Under the pieces are notes generated by a model. The model saw only the letters and a program-made list of their open reading frames with translations, was not told the DNA's origin and ran no database searches. Position numbers and translations under genes: made by a program. From Gymnogyps californianus (taxonomy: Eukaryota > Chordata > Aves > Accipitriformes > Cathartidae): 64,000 bases of DNA. Shown here one piece after another: positions 26,653 through 40,016 of this stretch. Every line of letters begins with the position of its first letter. Within the stretch, counting starts at the first letter, position 1. The stretch covers positions 48,134,072 to 48,198,071 of the forward strand of contig NC_059500.1 in NCBI RefSeq assembly GCF_018139145.2. Direction: 5' to 3'.

Positions 26653-27153
26653 GGAATAGAATCATAGAATCATTTAGGTTGGAAAAGACCCTTAAGATCA
26701 TCGACTCCAACCATTAACCTAACACTGCCAAGTCTGCCACTAAACCATGTCCCTAAGCACCACATCTACATGTCTTCTAAATACCTCCAGGGATGGTGAC
26801 TCTACCACTTCCCTGGGCAGCCTGTTCCAATGCTCGACAGCCCTTTTGGTGAAGAAATTTTGCCTAATATCCAATCTAAACTTCCCCTGGTGCAATTTGA
26901 GGCCGTTTCCTCTCATCCTCTCAACCTTTGGTAGCCGGGAAAAGAGACCAACACCCACCTCATTACAACCTCCTTTCAGGTAGCTGTAGAGAGCGATAAG
27001 GTCTCCCCTCAGCTTCCTTTTCTCCAGACTAAACACCCCAGTTCCCTCAGCTGCTCCTCATAGGACTTGTTCTCTAGACCCTTCACCAGCTTCATTGTTC
27101 TTCTTTGGATGCGCTCCAGCACCTCAATGTCTTTCTTGTAGTGAGTTGAAGAT
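26653..27153 (-). mobile_element. CR1 LINE, copy 1 (5'-truncated)
   Basis: The plus strand begins with the reverse complement of the CR1 3' terminal repeat (TAGAATCATAGAATCATTT) followed by the classic TAGGTTGGAAAAGACC and the 3' UTR, so the element is on the minus strand. It continues through the end of the reverse-transcriptase ORF and stops abruptly after the block encoding the CR1 motif just upstream of its C-terminus, near 27153. This 5' truncation is typical of CR1. Only about 500 bases of a roughly 4.5 kb element remain, so it cannot move by itself. Confidence 0.97.
26740..27036 (-). pseudogene. CR1 reverse-transcriptase C-terminal remnant
   Basis: A 98-codon open fragment matching the conserved end of CR1 ORF2. 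Visible motifs include [21 protein letters not shown] near its start, [17 protein letters not shown] near its end and a closing RDMV. The catalytic reverse-transcriptase core is absent. The frame upstream of about 27036 is broken, and the element end lies about 115 bases further on. Confidence 0.9.
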
Positions 27154-30100
27154 CTTGTAGTAATGTTACCAAATTACGTGGCCTGCAATGTTCAGACATG
27201 TTGAAAAGGTGATTTAGCTATAAAGAGCTTTGTTTATTCAAGATATGTGTTTAATCAGTAGCAGAGTGGCAAGATGTTCATAATAGCATTGTAAGTTGTA
27301 TGAAATTCACCAGACGTGGTATTTTGTTGCACATTTAAAATTCAGACCAGATTCTGAAATGCAGCTTGAATTTTGTTTTCACAATAAACTCATGCAAACC
27401 CCATAATTTTTTTCATGAAACCACACGAATATCATACTTCCAACAGTTTGGCTTTCACTTTTCTGCACATATTTGAACCTTGAAATCAAAGCGAAATTCA
27501 AGGAATGGAAACTCGCATGAATCAAGTCCAAAGGAAAGGTCTACTCAAATTCTTGCATATAGCTTTAATGAGGAGTCATGCCCAATATCTGCCAATTTCT
27601 GCAGAGCAGTGTTGCATCTACCTAAAGGCTCATTTGAATTATTCTTAACTGAAAAAAAATGAACTGAAAAAGAAGTGTAGATTTACTGAAAAATGACTTT
27701 AAGGCATGAAGTGCCTGGAAGTGTTCTGGAGCTGAACATCTCCATATCCTGCTGTTCAGGCCCAGGGTTTTGTTATACTGCATATATGCATTTTGTATGG
27801 AGTTCATTTATTTATCTTGCTGAAAGGTCACTCTACATATGGAACACCAGTTTGGGGGTGGGAGTATTTCTTTTTGGGTTGCATATATACTCAAAAATAA
27901 AGCCTATAGTAAGAAGGAAAATATGCTTTAAACAAGGTAACATTGCCTGAAAGGTGCAAAGCCTCAGGCCCTGTTCATCTCCAAACTCTCTCTGTCATGC
28001 ACCCCAAATGAATCCAAGAATTCAGAGCAATAAAAGACTTCTACCTGCAGCAGAAGTAATAGCTGAAACCTCAAGGGATGTGTTAGCCAATGTGGATGGT
28101 GCCTACTGTGCCCAGCACTTTGTTTCACCAGCAAGACAGAGGTTGTTCTCAGCAAAATCTTAATGCCACAGATGAAGTCCTGAGCCCTTTAAGACCATTT
28201 GCAAAATTCATACTGGAGATATTGGTGAGTCCAGGATTGCACTCAGTATCACATTCTGAGTATACATATGCAAATACGTCGCCTCCAAACCATGATATTA
28301 CAAACATAAGCCCTTCACCGTCTTAGGGGAGAGTGAATGCACAAATACACACTACTCTATGTCCTGAAAATTACCACTTCCGCTTTCTGAACTGGTCATT
28401 AGTTTCAGTTCTCCTTCACCTCTGCCAGGTGTTTAAATTAAATCAGTTTGCATCTGTTTGTGAGAAGCAGAGCTGGTTATCGGCACTGTACACCTATGGC
28501 AGATTATATGGAATGGAAGCAGAAGCAAAGGAGGGTGTCTGAAGCAGTATTTTAAGCTCTGCAGATTTAACAATACTTAATATGAAAAACACACGTGCAG
28601 GCAGAAGAAAACTGTTAACATCAATATGCTTTATAGCAGGAAAGAGTGAACTCAACTTTGGAGCTGATCTCCCTGGGGAGAATATGTTACCGTTTTCACT
28701 CATAAGCCACCTGTCTCTTCCTGGAGGTTGGACCTCTTTTTTGCCATCAGGTCTGTAGCAACCAGGATTTTTTATTTCTTTTTACTTTTTCAGTTAACAG
28801 TTATTCTTAGATTTTTTTCTCTTATAAGCCTGGATTGATTTCTGGGAATCTGGAAGGTTGTGCAAGTATGGAAAGTGAGAAGTGAGAGGGAGCCAGTGCT
28901 TTATAAGGAGCTTTAGATAGGATTTGCATTTACATGTGTGTGTGCCTGTGTGTGCCTTCAGCAGATGTGAAAGAAACTAGAATGAAAGTTATAAGGACTG
29001 CAATATTCCGGACTGCCTAGGTGAAGCTCACCCAGTTGTACATGACGTGTGATTACAAAAGCACTTTCCTCAAAGGTTAAGGTGCTGATGCATACAAAAC
29101 CTCTACCTAGACCTCCGACTTGAGATAAAATTCAAACGTACAATAGCAGGAACAATATAGCTCTGAGGGGTATGAGCATCTTCATTTACACCTAGCAGGG
29201 CAATAGATAGATAGCTCAGCCTTCAAACTCATCCAGTCTTTGCCGTGTATGAGAAACTGGTTGCCATGAGCACTGGGATGCAATGACGTCACCTCGGAAC
29301 CAGTGTGCTGTGACCTCAGGCACCCACATGAACCTCTACATCTAATGTGAGGAGAAGTCTCAAGAAAGAGCTGATAAATAACACTGCTTAATCCATTTTG
29401 TTTAACTGGACAGAAATCAGACTGATGAGATGCTTTCACATGAAGCATTCAAGCTGAACAGTTGCTTACTCCACGAGAATTGTCGGAACAGATGGAGTGA
29501 ATTCATAGGTGAGGACTGCTTCTTTCTAGAAATTTAACCACACTCATTGAAGTGATGAGCTACAAAGACCTCCCTCCCTTCCCATGTTATACCATCACCA
29601 CTTACCTTATGAATTAAGATACCTGTTGCGCTTCAGTAACAGCCCTTAACCTTTGGCAGCAGAAAAATCTAAACCAAAATCTCACCAAAATATCTAAAAG
29701 TTTATAGGCTCTTGCAGTGTTTTTCACAACAGTTTAACACTGTATTCACATTTTTTCATTGGAAGGGTGTGGTAATTGAGCGAATGAGCCAAACATCTTG
29801 AACTGACATGCTTGAGATCTGAATTACAACAGCAAAACAGGAATTCTGCAACAGCAGATACAAAATTGCTTCCTCATCCTGTTTTGAGGGAGAATCCCAG
29901 GTAAGACAGACAAGCATGTATCCATCGTTCTTCCAACATTGTTTCTCTCTCAGGCTTATTCCTTTCCCAGGGTGCCACTTACATACCCTTAATATCTCTC
30001 CTCAACTTTTGGACATGCTCCTCGTGGGCAGACTAAAATGGATCCCTGTTTTTAGAGTCAACACAGTGCCTGTCTGTGAGTAGGCTCACACATAACTTTG

Positions 30101-33100
30101 GGCCACTCACACTTTCCTTCTGGAAAGTAGGCCTCTACCTTCCAATTTTTTTTTTCCTCACACAAGACTGTTTCCCCTATTGTTGCACTGCTGCATCCTC
30201 CTTTTCAAGCCTACTTTCAGAAGCCTGTGCAATTTATTCATCTCCAGTCTTCCCATGCCTCTTGCCTCCCAGATAGCACTGTATCTCAGCTTGCTCTAAC
30301 AGTTGTTTACATGCTGTACTCTCTGAACAGCCCACAAAATACACGAAATACTGTTATGTTTTACAAACAGGGCACTGTAGGTACAGGGAGATTAACTAAC
30401 TTGCCCATGATTTTACATGAAGTCATTGACAGAGCACAGAATTGTACAAGATCTCTGAAGATGCAAACTAGCAGCCTTAGCTACATGGATCAATGTGTTG
30501 GTTAGTTACATGAAAAATCACATTAAAGTAAATCTCATTTAACTATGTACGGCAATAAGAAATACACTGTGAGCAGTATGTCAGTAAATTGACATTAACT
30601 GCAGAGCACTTCCATTACCTTACAGAACACATCCAGATCTTGCGATGAACTTCAAGCAAGTAAAAGAGACCTGTTGTATGCCGACAACTCTTGCAAATCC
30701 ATGACCAGTTTCATAGTCATTACTGGGTTTTTAACTCACAGGCATCACTTTTCATAAAAGTTTCTAGGCTCACTGCTGGCAAAAAATAACCAGAAAACAT
30801 GATCTTTAAAGGCTCAGATACTGACAGCAGGTACAAACAGGTTTGCATGCAATTATTGGAAGTCTCATCATTTGAGCTATCAAGCTTGTGATTTTAGAGA
30901 CATTACACAGCAACACTTGGGGTTGATGATATTGCTTTTGAGTATTGAAGGAACAGAGCCTATATTTTTGTAAACGACCCCAGCTGGAAGTCAGTTGGAG
31001 CTTTATGAGTTATAAATTACTTTACTGAAGAAACCAAACCAAACTAAACAAAAAACCTCACACACTTTTTAACCTCTTTGGATCTCTAATTTATTAGGCT
31101 TTTGTCTTGTCTTATTTTCCTTCTATGGCAGTAGAGCATAGGTAATTCTTTATATGGCTTTTAGCTTTTGTAATGCAAATGGGATTTGATTCCACTTTCC
31201 TTTTCTTCTTATCAAAATTCAGATTCTACAGGCAGGCTTAGACCATTGTGAGCAAACCTGAAATTAATCAGGTGAAACTGCCAAAGTATCATCAAGGAAA
31301 GAATATGCAAGTTTTAAGAATCTTAGAAAGAAACGAGGAAGAAAGGAAGACTAGGGAGTACATTTTGGATCAGGATTTGGAAAACCCCTAAGGTGGGGGA
31401 GGTGGGACTGGGGTTTGGCCAATTTTCGATACTCGGCTCTGTGTCTGGATTCAGCTTTCCAAAGCTTCCAAAAGACGAGGGGTGTGGAGGAAGGAGAGGA
31501 GTTGGATTCAAAGTTTTTGGGTTTTGGCCCATCTCTTGTGCTAGCAATTAATGAGAATGCCTGGACAGCACAAAGCATACTTTGAAATGTTGAGCCAGCA
31601 AGATATTTAAGCAGTGGCGAAACCCTTCTTTCTTAGCGAGAGAGTTTTGAATATCAAAACACTAGTGAAGATGCCACGTGGATGAAACAGCCACTCAGTC
31701 ACAATGGAGTTCTCTGTACAAAAGACACAGAGTACTTACTTACCCCCAAGTTGGCCAAGTTAATAAAGATTAACAATGCAGACAAACAGCAAGGATTATA
31801 GTACAAAAACACCTAATGATCTTTTTAAAAGTTGGAATCGATATTGTTCTTGTGACAATCACAGAGATGGAGAACAGTTGAGGATCAGTGTTGAGGAAAA
31901 AAATCTTTGGTTTAGACCACAAAGCACATTTAAAAATATACTAAGATAAAGAATATGTCATAAAATATGAGGGTAAATGGTAGTATTTTGAAACAGCACA
32001 GGGCTCAAATGGCTGCAACACACGCACAGAAGTGGAAAAAGGTATTCAGTGAAATATTTGAAACATATGGTTTTTGTTTATGTTTCTTGCAAATATTTGA
32101 GAAAAGTGAACAACTTCTACCTGTATACAATCGTGACCATGAATGCACTATTATGTTGTAACAAAAATGTATTTATAGGCAACCAGTAAAATACTGGAAG
32201 AAATTATAATGTTAATAACTAGGAGGCTATCGTGTTCCATATTAAATTTCTTAGCACTGCAGCTCACTATGCAAAGAGCAGCAGTTTCTACTTGATGGAT
32301 TAAACAGTTTCAAAATGGTAGAAATAGAGGAAGCAGTGAAACAAGACAGATAGTATTCTCCTTTTGAGCTAAGTAGAAAATATTCTCACTATCAGAGAAA
32401 CAGGTGAAAAAATGAAATAATTTTTATTTCCTGTGTTTACATCTGATGAGCTCTACTGAAATTCTAGTTTGAATTCATGAAGGTTGGCAACTCAAAATTC
32501 AAATCCATATGTGGACTGAATCTTCACAGAAAAGGCTTTTTTTAAAAACATTTAAAAAAGGATTGTGGCTGGTAAATATATGAGTAGCTTTCACTGAGCC
32601 AGGCATGTGGTTAGATGATGTAATCTTAAGGAGCCTAATCCTTCTCTCATTCATGGAAGAAATCAGGAATAGTCAAAGTGAACTCAGTAGGGTCTTTTAC
32701 AAACTAAAACAGGTGAAAATTGGAGCAAAATCTTAATTTGGATGACATTTAGCCTGCATTGTAATTTGTTTTATCATGTAATTCAACGTGTGCTCATATA
32801 ATCTGAATTTCAAAAGTAAAAGCCTTTCATGTGGTAATCAAAGATGATCATGGCACTAAGTGTGACAAATACCGAGGAACTGAAGAAAACTATCTTGACT
32901 AAGAGCATTAAACCTTCCCCTTAAATGAGAATGATGTGATTCTCCAGTCAAAACAATTACTTCAGTAGACACAAATTTCTGAGCAGTGGAAGATAAGGAG
33001 CATTCACAAATAAACATCACCAGCTTTAATCAGTAAAAACTAAACCCCCCAGTCATACAAGAACTTAATATCTGCCCCTAAACTCCATGCACAGTCTGTT

Positions 33101-36100
33101 TTGATCAAACTGGTCAATATACATTATCAAAACGTATTAAAGGACACATTGAGAGGAGAGCAGATAATGCTGCATGGGTAAGCACACAGGACTTGGTTGG
33201 CTGGAGTTACTCAGAGTCAGAAGCCAAATGATTTGTTTCTATTGCACTTTTGATTTCCAGTAACTTTGTCAGCAAATAAGGGAACAATTGTTCTTTAACT
33301 GAATTTCAGGACTAGATTATTTAGAACCATCATTTATTCACATACTCAATGGTTCAAAGCCTGCTGTGCCAACATTTTTTCATGGGAAAAGCACATAAGA
33401 CTGAGTCCTGCATCCTGTTATAATTCAGAGCTTTAACCTCAAAGGCCATTTACTAGATGAATTCTCATGAGAATCTACTATTGTCAGGTATCTTGTTGCA
33501 TCATGCACGTCTTAATCCCAAAGCACAAAATAATTATCAGAAATGTAAGAGAACGAAAGGAGTTCCTTTATCTGTGCAAGAGAAGCTTATAGTCCCATCA
33601 TCTTTGTATGTTACAGATTCTCTGAGAGCTTTTTACAGTGTCTTTTTAGCTACTTCATATGACAGTCTATGACAGACTGGCCTTTATTTCTGCAACATCT
33701 AGCATCTTGCGTGAAGTCATAGCTATAACAAAAATATCTTCATGTATCTTTAAAAAAAACCTCTTGGAACTATCATTATAATTTGTCACCAGGTGCCACT
33801 TGCTCTATTTAAGCAGTTTATTCACTGAAATGGATATTGTATTTCATGCATACTTGTTTCCAAAAGCTACTTCTTCATGATGCACTGCATAATCTGTTCC
33901 ATATTTAACTTATAAAGACTTTTATGGTTCTATCTTAATGCAGTTTTTGGCTTTATCTTCTTTCTTTTATTTGAATCCTGATTTATAAAATTTGCTTTTA
34001 TGTATCTTTGACATTAACAATTGTTCTGACCACTTAGGTTTGTAATTTTATTTGCCTGCACAACAGCATTGAAGTTGATTGATAAGAAATATTCTTGTGC
34101 TGGAGTATGTCTTTGTTCAGTGAAAGAGTATAACAGGACTACTGGCTAAAAGTAATTCTTCTGCAAAAAGCTTTGATGTAGTAAGAAAGAACTGTACCTA
34201 AATCATGAAAGACTATAGAGCAGATTACCTAGGCAGTCCTAATTGCTTACTGTGGTTTTACAGCATTATTTAGATGTATAGATTTACATTTCCCTGTTAC
34301 GTGTTACTTCTGCCTTCTCCACTCTCCCCTCCTGGCTTTGACCACACATGTATGGACTTGTTCTTCTGTTAAAGTTCAGAGGAAAAGATAAAGCAGAACA
34401 GACATATTTGCATTGCAGGTCTGCATTGTATCTTCTCTGTGAATTGTGAGGGGGGGTTCGTTGCTTTTGTTGGTAATTCTTTAACATTTATGAGCACAGA
34501 CCTTCACTACACAGAGAGAGAAAGAGTAAATGACATGTCACTGTCTCATAAAATACTGTCAGCTCGTCAATAACTTCCTGTGATGCAATCATCATTTGAA
34601 AAGCTAACGCAGGTAAGCTGGAAGAAGCTAGAGATGAAATAACAGCTTTCATACGGACACAGCAATACAGCACTATACACCTAATAGGGTATACTATAGT
34701 ATATATTTCCTTATTTGCATGAAGCACATCAAAGGCTGAACTTTCTAAAACCTATATGTAGCTGGACATTCAGAAAGATATATGCTAACTAAAAACCTCT
34801 ATCTGCTGGGGAGAGGAAAACTGCTCAGAAATGCTGTGCAACAGCAATGGGTAAGGTTAAAGAATTGTAGATTCGTGGTATCACTTAGCAGCAGAGGCTA
34901 TAACACCAGGACTTTTATGTGTCTTTAATATATCTATACGTCTCCTACAGTGCCATCTATAATCATTAGGCTTTACATTTCTAAGGCTTTTCTGTCCAAT
35001 AGAGCTTTGTTTCCATTAACTAACAGGCAGTCTTTTCTTCGAGTCTTTAAAATCCAGGCTGAGAAGTGAGCTGTATGCCATTAATCCCACTGTCCCACTA
35101 ATATTCACCATTAGGGGCAGCCGCTTCAAAGAAACATCCACCTCAATGAAAAAGATGCCACATACAAATGAGGCTCACCTGGTGAATATAATGCACATTT
35201 TAGGATCACTGTACCAAGTGTCTGACAAACTGTAAAATTAGCCAGTTTCTTCAGTGTGAGTCACATTAAACAGATTTTGCAATTTATAGGCACACCTATT
35301 CATTAGCATAGTTACCACCACATGATTCAGAAGTATCTTTTATTTTCCACATTCAGATGTGAGAATACGAGATACAGGTAAGTGAGGTGTACGGTATGCT
35401 CAAAATCACATGAAGATTCTCTAGAAGTGTCAAGATCCTGGTGAATGATCACCAAACCACTCTCTGCCTAATTGGCTTCGTGGTAAATAAATAAAATTCT
35501 TTTAAGCATATGCCCAGATGTCGTGTGCTTTGTGTTTGAAGTAATGCTGCTCAAGGCTACTTTAATTAAACAGCAGCTTTGATAATCTATTATCTGATAC
35601 CCAGGAAGGTAAAATCCACCATTCCACCCTCTACAGTGATTGGGTGGGGTGGTATAAAATAAAGCAAATTAATTTTAAATGTGTGTAACATCAAGATACA
35701 ATTTTTGCTGTTGAAGGGGTACCCAGAGCTCCCTTTAGCAAGCTGATGCACCCATCCAAGGACAGCGTTTGATAAAACACTAGTTAAGCTACTGGTTCGA
35801 ATTTTCTCAGCCTTGGCTTTATTTTCCTCTCCTGAAGCATGAATATAGCAGTAGCTCCACCACTTAAGTTGTGGGAGAGACAGAGCTGAGTTAAGGCTCC
35901 CCTCTGCATTTTAATGTTTTAAAAAGAGTTAAAAAGGAAAAAGAAGTACTTTTTACTGCATAATAAAAAATAGCGTCTCACTCTGGCCTGACAAATAGCC
36001 CAGTGATTCCAGTAAGAATGGAATGGGTCTTGGTCAGGGCAGAGTCAAACTCTGCAGCTGAGATTCAGTACTTGAGGAAAAAGACATCCTTTTCCACCTA

Positions 36101-37789
36101 TATTTTTCTTCCGCTCATTGTATGTTTTCTTTTATTCTTCTGGGAAACACTGAGACTGAATGTTTTACTATGGCATCACCATGTAACATGCAGACTGTAC
36201 TGCCACTGTTCCGCAAAACACTGGGCTGGACCTGCACAGACAGCGAGCTTGCCATTTCCCCAGTTTATATACTCCTGCACCACACATGAAAAAATCTTAC
36301 ATGTTGTTCAAGGCTATGGCCAGAAGGGAAAGCAATTAAAGCAAAGCTTCCTTAGGGAGAAATAATTATGAGTTTAATTAAACGGCATATATTGGGATTC
36401 CAAATAATATTTTGCACAAAGTTTTAATACTTTTATTTCCCATCTCTTGAAATTTCTTTCCGTTTCCATTACAATGAGCATTTTCCAAACAGTGGTTCTC
36501 ACTGAATCTGTGGTTCAGGAACATGGATCGTTGATTGCATTTCAGAGAATCATTTCTTGATCCTTAGTAAGAACAAGACATAAGACTCTATGTCAAGGAT
36601 AATCAACTGAAAACAGCAGTTTAAGTAATGTTGACTGACCTGTTCTTGATCTCACTAGTCTCATGAAAACGCCACAGGAGGTAGAGCAGTATAGAAAGGA
36701 TTCAGTTGCATCTACTTGGCAACCATAAAACAATGCATCTTGGAATAAATAGTGCCAGATTTTCCAGCGTTAGACACACAGTTACTGGCTTCTACATCAC
36801 AAGATTTTTGAAGTGCCTTGTGTGACTGAAAACTTTTCATGATTTTTTTGAAAGCACATGAATACATGCTCCCTCAATGTGTGTGTGTGTATCATGGCTT
36901 GCCGCGATTTATCCTGCTTCCTTCCTGTGTATCGTGACTGGAGCAACTAATACAGTTTCAGGGAACATAATAAGCCATATTCCCCAAAAAGGTTCTGAGC
37001 CAAAGATATCAGGCACTTATGTAACTAATGACACGTGTTGGTGCCTGACCCAGAGGATTTGCAAAGGTATATTCATTGGCATTGGAGTGCCTCTGCAGAA
37101 AGTGGATTTTTTAAGAGGTGGTGGCCTGTGTTTGCATAGTTCGTTCTTCGCATTGACCTGACATGTCTGCCTAAAAGCCTGTTTATAAGATACTGAACTC
37201 TTCTGAAAACCCACTGAACAGTGTAGGATCAGGCTTTCTGTGCTTGCTATACCCCTGCTAAGTATTTCCAGTTATAAGCTTCTTTGGAAAGAATGCCTCA
37301 TCTTCAAAACACAGCCCCAGAGATTAATGAAAAAGTAGCTGCTTTCATAAACGGGATAAACTAGGCATTTGCATGACAACAGATTTACAGCCACAACAAC
37401 TAGTAATCTGCAAACCGAATCATCAGTATTTTTAGTGCCATCAAGACTGCGTATTAAGTTCTGTGGGCAGAACTGTTTAAACACAGCAAGGATATTTAAT
37501 GGCATGCCTGTAAGAAACAACATTCCTCACTGACAGTGAGGGGCCCGGAGCATGGGGCAGAGTTGTAGCACGGAGTCATCATGGTGACTGCTTTCATACT
37601 TTTTACAGTATTTGTTCCATTTGTTAGCTAGGAAATACTGTTGAAGCCCCATGTAGTGCTAAAGCACGTTCTCTCATACAGACTGTGCACACTTTTTGGC
37701 ATGATTACAGGTTTATAAGGAGCAGCTTATCTGTGTAAATTTTGAATGATGAAGTCACTGTGCTTTGTCTTACACCCCCTCATTCCCGA
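27154..37789. other. AT-rich non-coding stretch
   Basis: I see no supported gene over more than 10 kb. Open frames are short and AT-driven. An unusual G-rich patch lies at 31360-31530, and a faint old-repeat segment may lie at 32615-32745 (AATCCTT...GAACTCAGTAGGGTC). A (GT)n run of about six units lies near 36878-36890. Confidence 0.6.
37525..37541. repeat. 17-base quasi-palindrome
   Basis: CCTCACTG, one A, then CAGTGAGG: perfect 8-base arms around a single base. It could be a dyad-symmetric binding site or chance. Confidence 0.8.
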
Positions 37790-38215
37790 AATGGTCCCAA
37801 AACGGGCCACCAGAAGCCAGCCAGGGATGAATACTGCACCTCTGCGTGCAGGTGTACGTATGAAGTGTGTGCCAGAGGAAAGACCAAGAGTCTGACGATG
37901 CTGATGGACTGGCTCAGTACCCAGATTAGCAGCCGACCGCTGCAGAGAGGCCAGCAGTGCGGCAGCCCCCTCTAGGGTATGCCGAAAGGATCAGGCAGAG
38001 AATAGCAGCAAGACGGGAAACAACTTGGAGAGGATGGCAGGGAGAAAAACTAAAGGACCAGCCAAGAATGAACCCCCAAAGTCCTACTGGACAGAAAGAA
38101 ACACTCACCCCTGTGAAGGGGTGCACCCCCAGGCAGGCTGGCAGTCAAGCTCCTTCCTGAAACGTCCCCTTGGTACCTCAGGAAGGGCTGGGGTTGTTAC
38201 AGAGTGAAAACGAGA
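37790..38215. other. GC-elevated block of unknown origin
   Basis: About 420 bases with noticeably higher GC and several CpGs (for example AACGGGCC, GCAGCCGACCGCTGC, GTGCGGCAGCC) in AT-rich surroundings. Plus-strand frames read as basic, Gln/Pro-rich peptides with no recognised domain. It could be a decayed interspersed element or LTR fragment, an exon or a regulatory island; nothing in it decides between these. Confidence 0.4.
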
Positions 38216-38878
38216 TCTCCTCCAGATTAGAGAGCATAAAGACAACAGGCAGTAGATGAAAGTACCCCTGCCATCAAGAATGTGAAGATAGCTGTATTAA
38301 TTTAATTTTACTCAACTGGGTTAGTCCCAGATGTTTGAAATGAGTAGCAAGCTGCTGTGCTAGCCCAGGTGGCTTTCTCTGTAAGGTTAGCACATTTGTT
38401 TCCCCAGGTGAAAACAGCAAAAGTGCTCAAGTTACAAAGTGGACAGTAAAACTGTTATAATGGGCTCCTTAATGAGCCTTTTTTCCCCATCCTTGTCCTT
38501 TCTCAAAGAATTCAATAATCCAGAGGAGGTGGTGAAGTACCCTGGAAATGACATCTGTCCCCTTCTCTGAGAGAGTAGCAAACTAACAGCTGGGAGCATG
38601 TCATTTTCAATGGCAATTTTCAGTGCTCAGAGTAGCCTGTGTTTCACATGGCTGCTGCTTTCTAAGCAGCACTGAGCAGCAGAAATGTCATCTGGTCCTC
38701 TGGTATTTATTAACATGCCGCTCATTTCATTGTTAGGTCAGTGGCTGTGTTTCTAATTAAAAGATTGCTTCTGTGAATAACAATGAGAAATAGTACTATG
38801 TGCCACCTTACTAGCATTTCAACATAGGCTATTCACTTTTGTTCACAAAAGTTGTCAGTATCCAGGGAAAAAATAACT

Positions 38879-38940
38879 GGGTCAGATTCTCAGTAAAGCC
38901 CTACTGATTACATGTCTTCAATTGGATGATATTTGAATTC
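38879..38940. repeat. Decayed old amniote repeat fragment
   Basis: It reads GGGTCAGATTCTCAGTAAAG, then TACTGATTACA and TTCAATTGGATGA. This is the typical wording (CAGATTCTCAG...TCAATGGA) of old sauropsid palindromic repeats. The assignment is by wording only. Confidence 0.4.
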
Positions 38941-39106
38941 AGTTTGCTTTTAAAAACTGAATAAGAAAGGTGTTCACACAAAGTCACACATCAAGTGAAA
39001 GAATTTATTTAGGTTTCCTTTAAATTTATTCAGACTCTGTGTAGGAGAGATATTAAAACTCTCATTCTTCAGCAACATAATGCTGTTTAATGCTGTAATA
39101 TGCAAT

Positions 39107-39180
39107 GGGCCAGATTTTGCCTTCAGATGAACCTAAATGAAGTCAATATGCACAGGGACCCTACACACAGATTTTGTCCT
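39107..39180. repeat. Decayed old amniote repeat fragment
   Basis: It starts GGGCCAGATTTTGCC, has AAATGAAGTCAATATG in the middle and ends with CAGATTTTGTCC. The TGAAGTCAATG core with CAGAT ends is the signature of the same old repeat group. Confidence 0.5.
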
Positions 39181-39802
39181 AGTCAACAGAATTGATTTTC
39201 CTGCTTAGACATCCTCCTTTGTGGAAGACCTAAGAGTGCGAAAATGCTTGTAGAAGCAGGAAAAGCCTTTCTCACAGACATTTTGTCAACTCTGATGACT
39301 TACATACTGCAATTCACTTGAGAGCTGAGGCACTGCGTATCAAAAGCTCTCTGGAGCAGACCACATTTTGTTCTCTGCCTGCAATACCAAGCACACAGAC
39401 TGCAAGCAATAATTATACTGATATAATTTTGTTTGAAAGTTCAACTAAAAAGTCTTTTGCTTTCTCTTATGCTTTTTCTTTTCCTTACTCAGAAGAACAA
39501 AAACAAAAAGCAAACCTAAAATAAATGTAAACAGGGAAAATTCAGTACGACTCTATCAGCTCAAGGAAAAAAGCTTCCCAGCTAATTATGAAATAAAGCC
39601 AATCCACAGGAATATTGTTATAAGATAGTGGTTTCCTGATGCTTGATTAGTGTTGTAGTAGGACAGAGATGTTTGTCTGCACAGCAGAAGACAAACAGTG
39701 ATCAATTAAAATAACACTTTTATCTTACGACAGATGCAGATAAGCCATTCTTGTCATGTGTTGTTAGTGTTGATACTGCAGAGAGAGTAATTTTCACTAT
39801 GA

Positions 39803-39952
39803 CTAGTTTCTAATGGCCTTCAGGACCATGCAGTACACGCATGGGTGACAGGCAGGTAGGTAGAAGAAACTGATGAGGACTGAGAGGAAGCCCACCCCTG
39901 GGTGCACAAGGATGGCACCAGCAAGGGGCAAGGGCAGCACTGCTAAAACCAT
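39803..39952 (-). CDS. Small GC-rich membrane-protein-like ORF, PMP3-like pattern (tentative)
   Basis: The frame starts MVLAVLPLPLAGAILV and runs 49 codons to a TAG at 39805-39803; upstream in-frame codons extend it to an ATG at 40009 (68 codons). It has two hydrophobic segments: residues 1-16 and about 22-32. The pattern hydrophobic-PLPL...PGVGF...LISFFYLP...VY..VLK resembles, with one gap, the small two-helix PMP3/UPF0057 family (about 50-55 residues in plants, fungi and nematodes). Third codon positions are markedly G/C-rich although the flanks are AT-rich, which hints at past coding function or an inserted retrocopy. A second minus frame is open just upstream, so a frameshifted pseudogene is possible. 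There is no promoter, splice or poly(A) evidence. Confidence 0.2.
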   Translation of the reverse strand: MVLAVLPLPLAGAILVHPGVGFLSVLISFFYLPACHPCVYCMVLKAIRN

Positions 39953-40016
39953 GGCTTTGGCCAGGCCCCTCTGTTTCCACCAGCTCAATGATACTCTCCT
40001 TTGCCTCATTTTTCAA

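Larger units (their letters stand above)
38216..39802. other. Non-coding stretch with old repeats
   Basis: I see no gene. Two segments, 38879-38940 and 39107-39180, resemble the old palindromic amniote repeat; see the separate entries. Confidence 0.55.

Noticed and set aside
35701..35810. GGTTCGAATTT resembling a tRNA B-box.
   Set aside because: No A-box at the right spacing and no cloverleaf arms could be paired.
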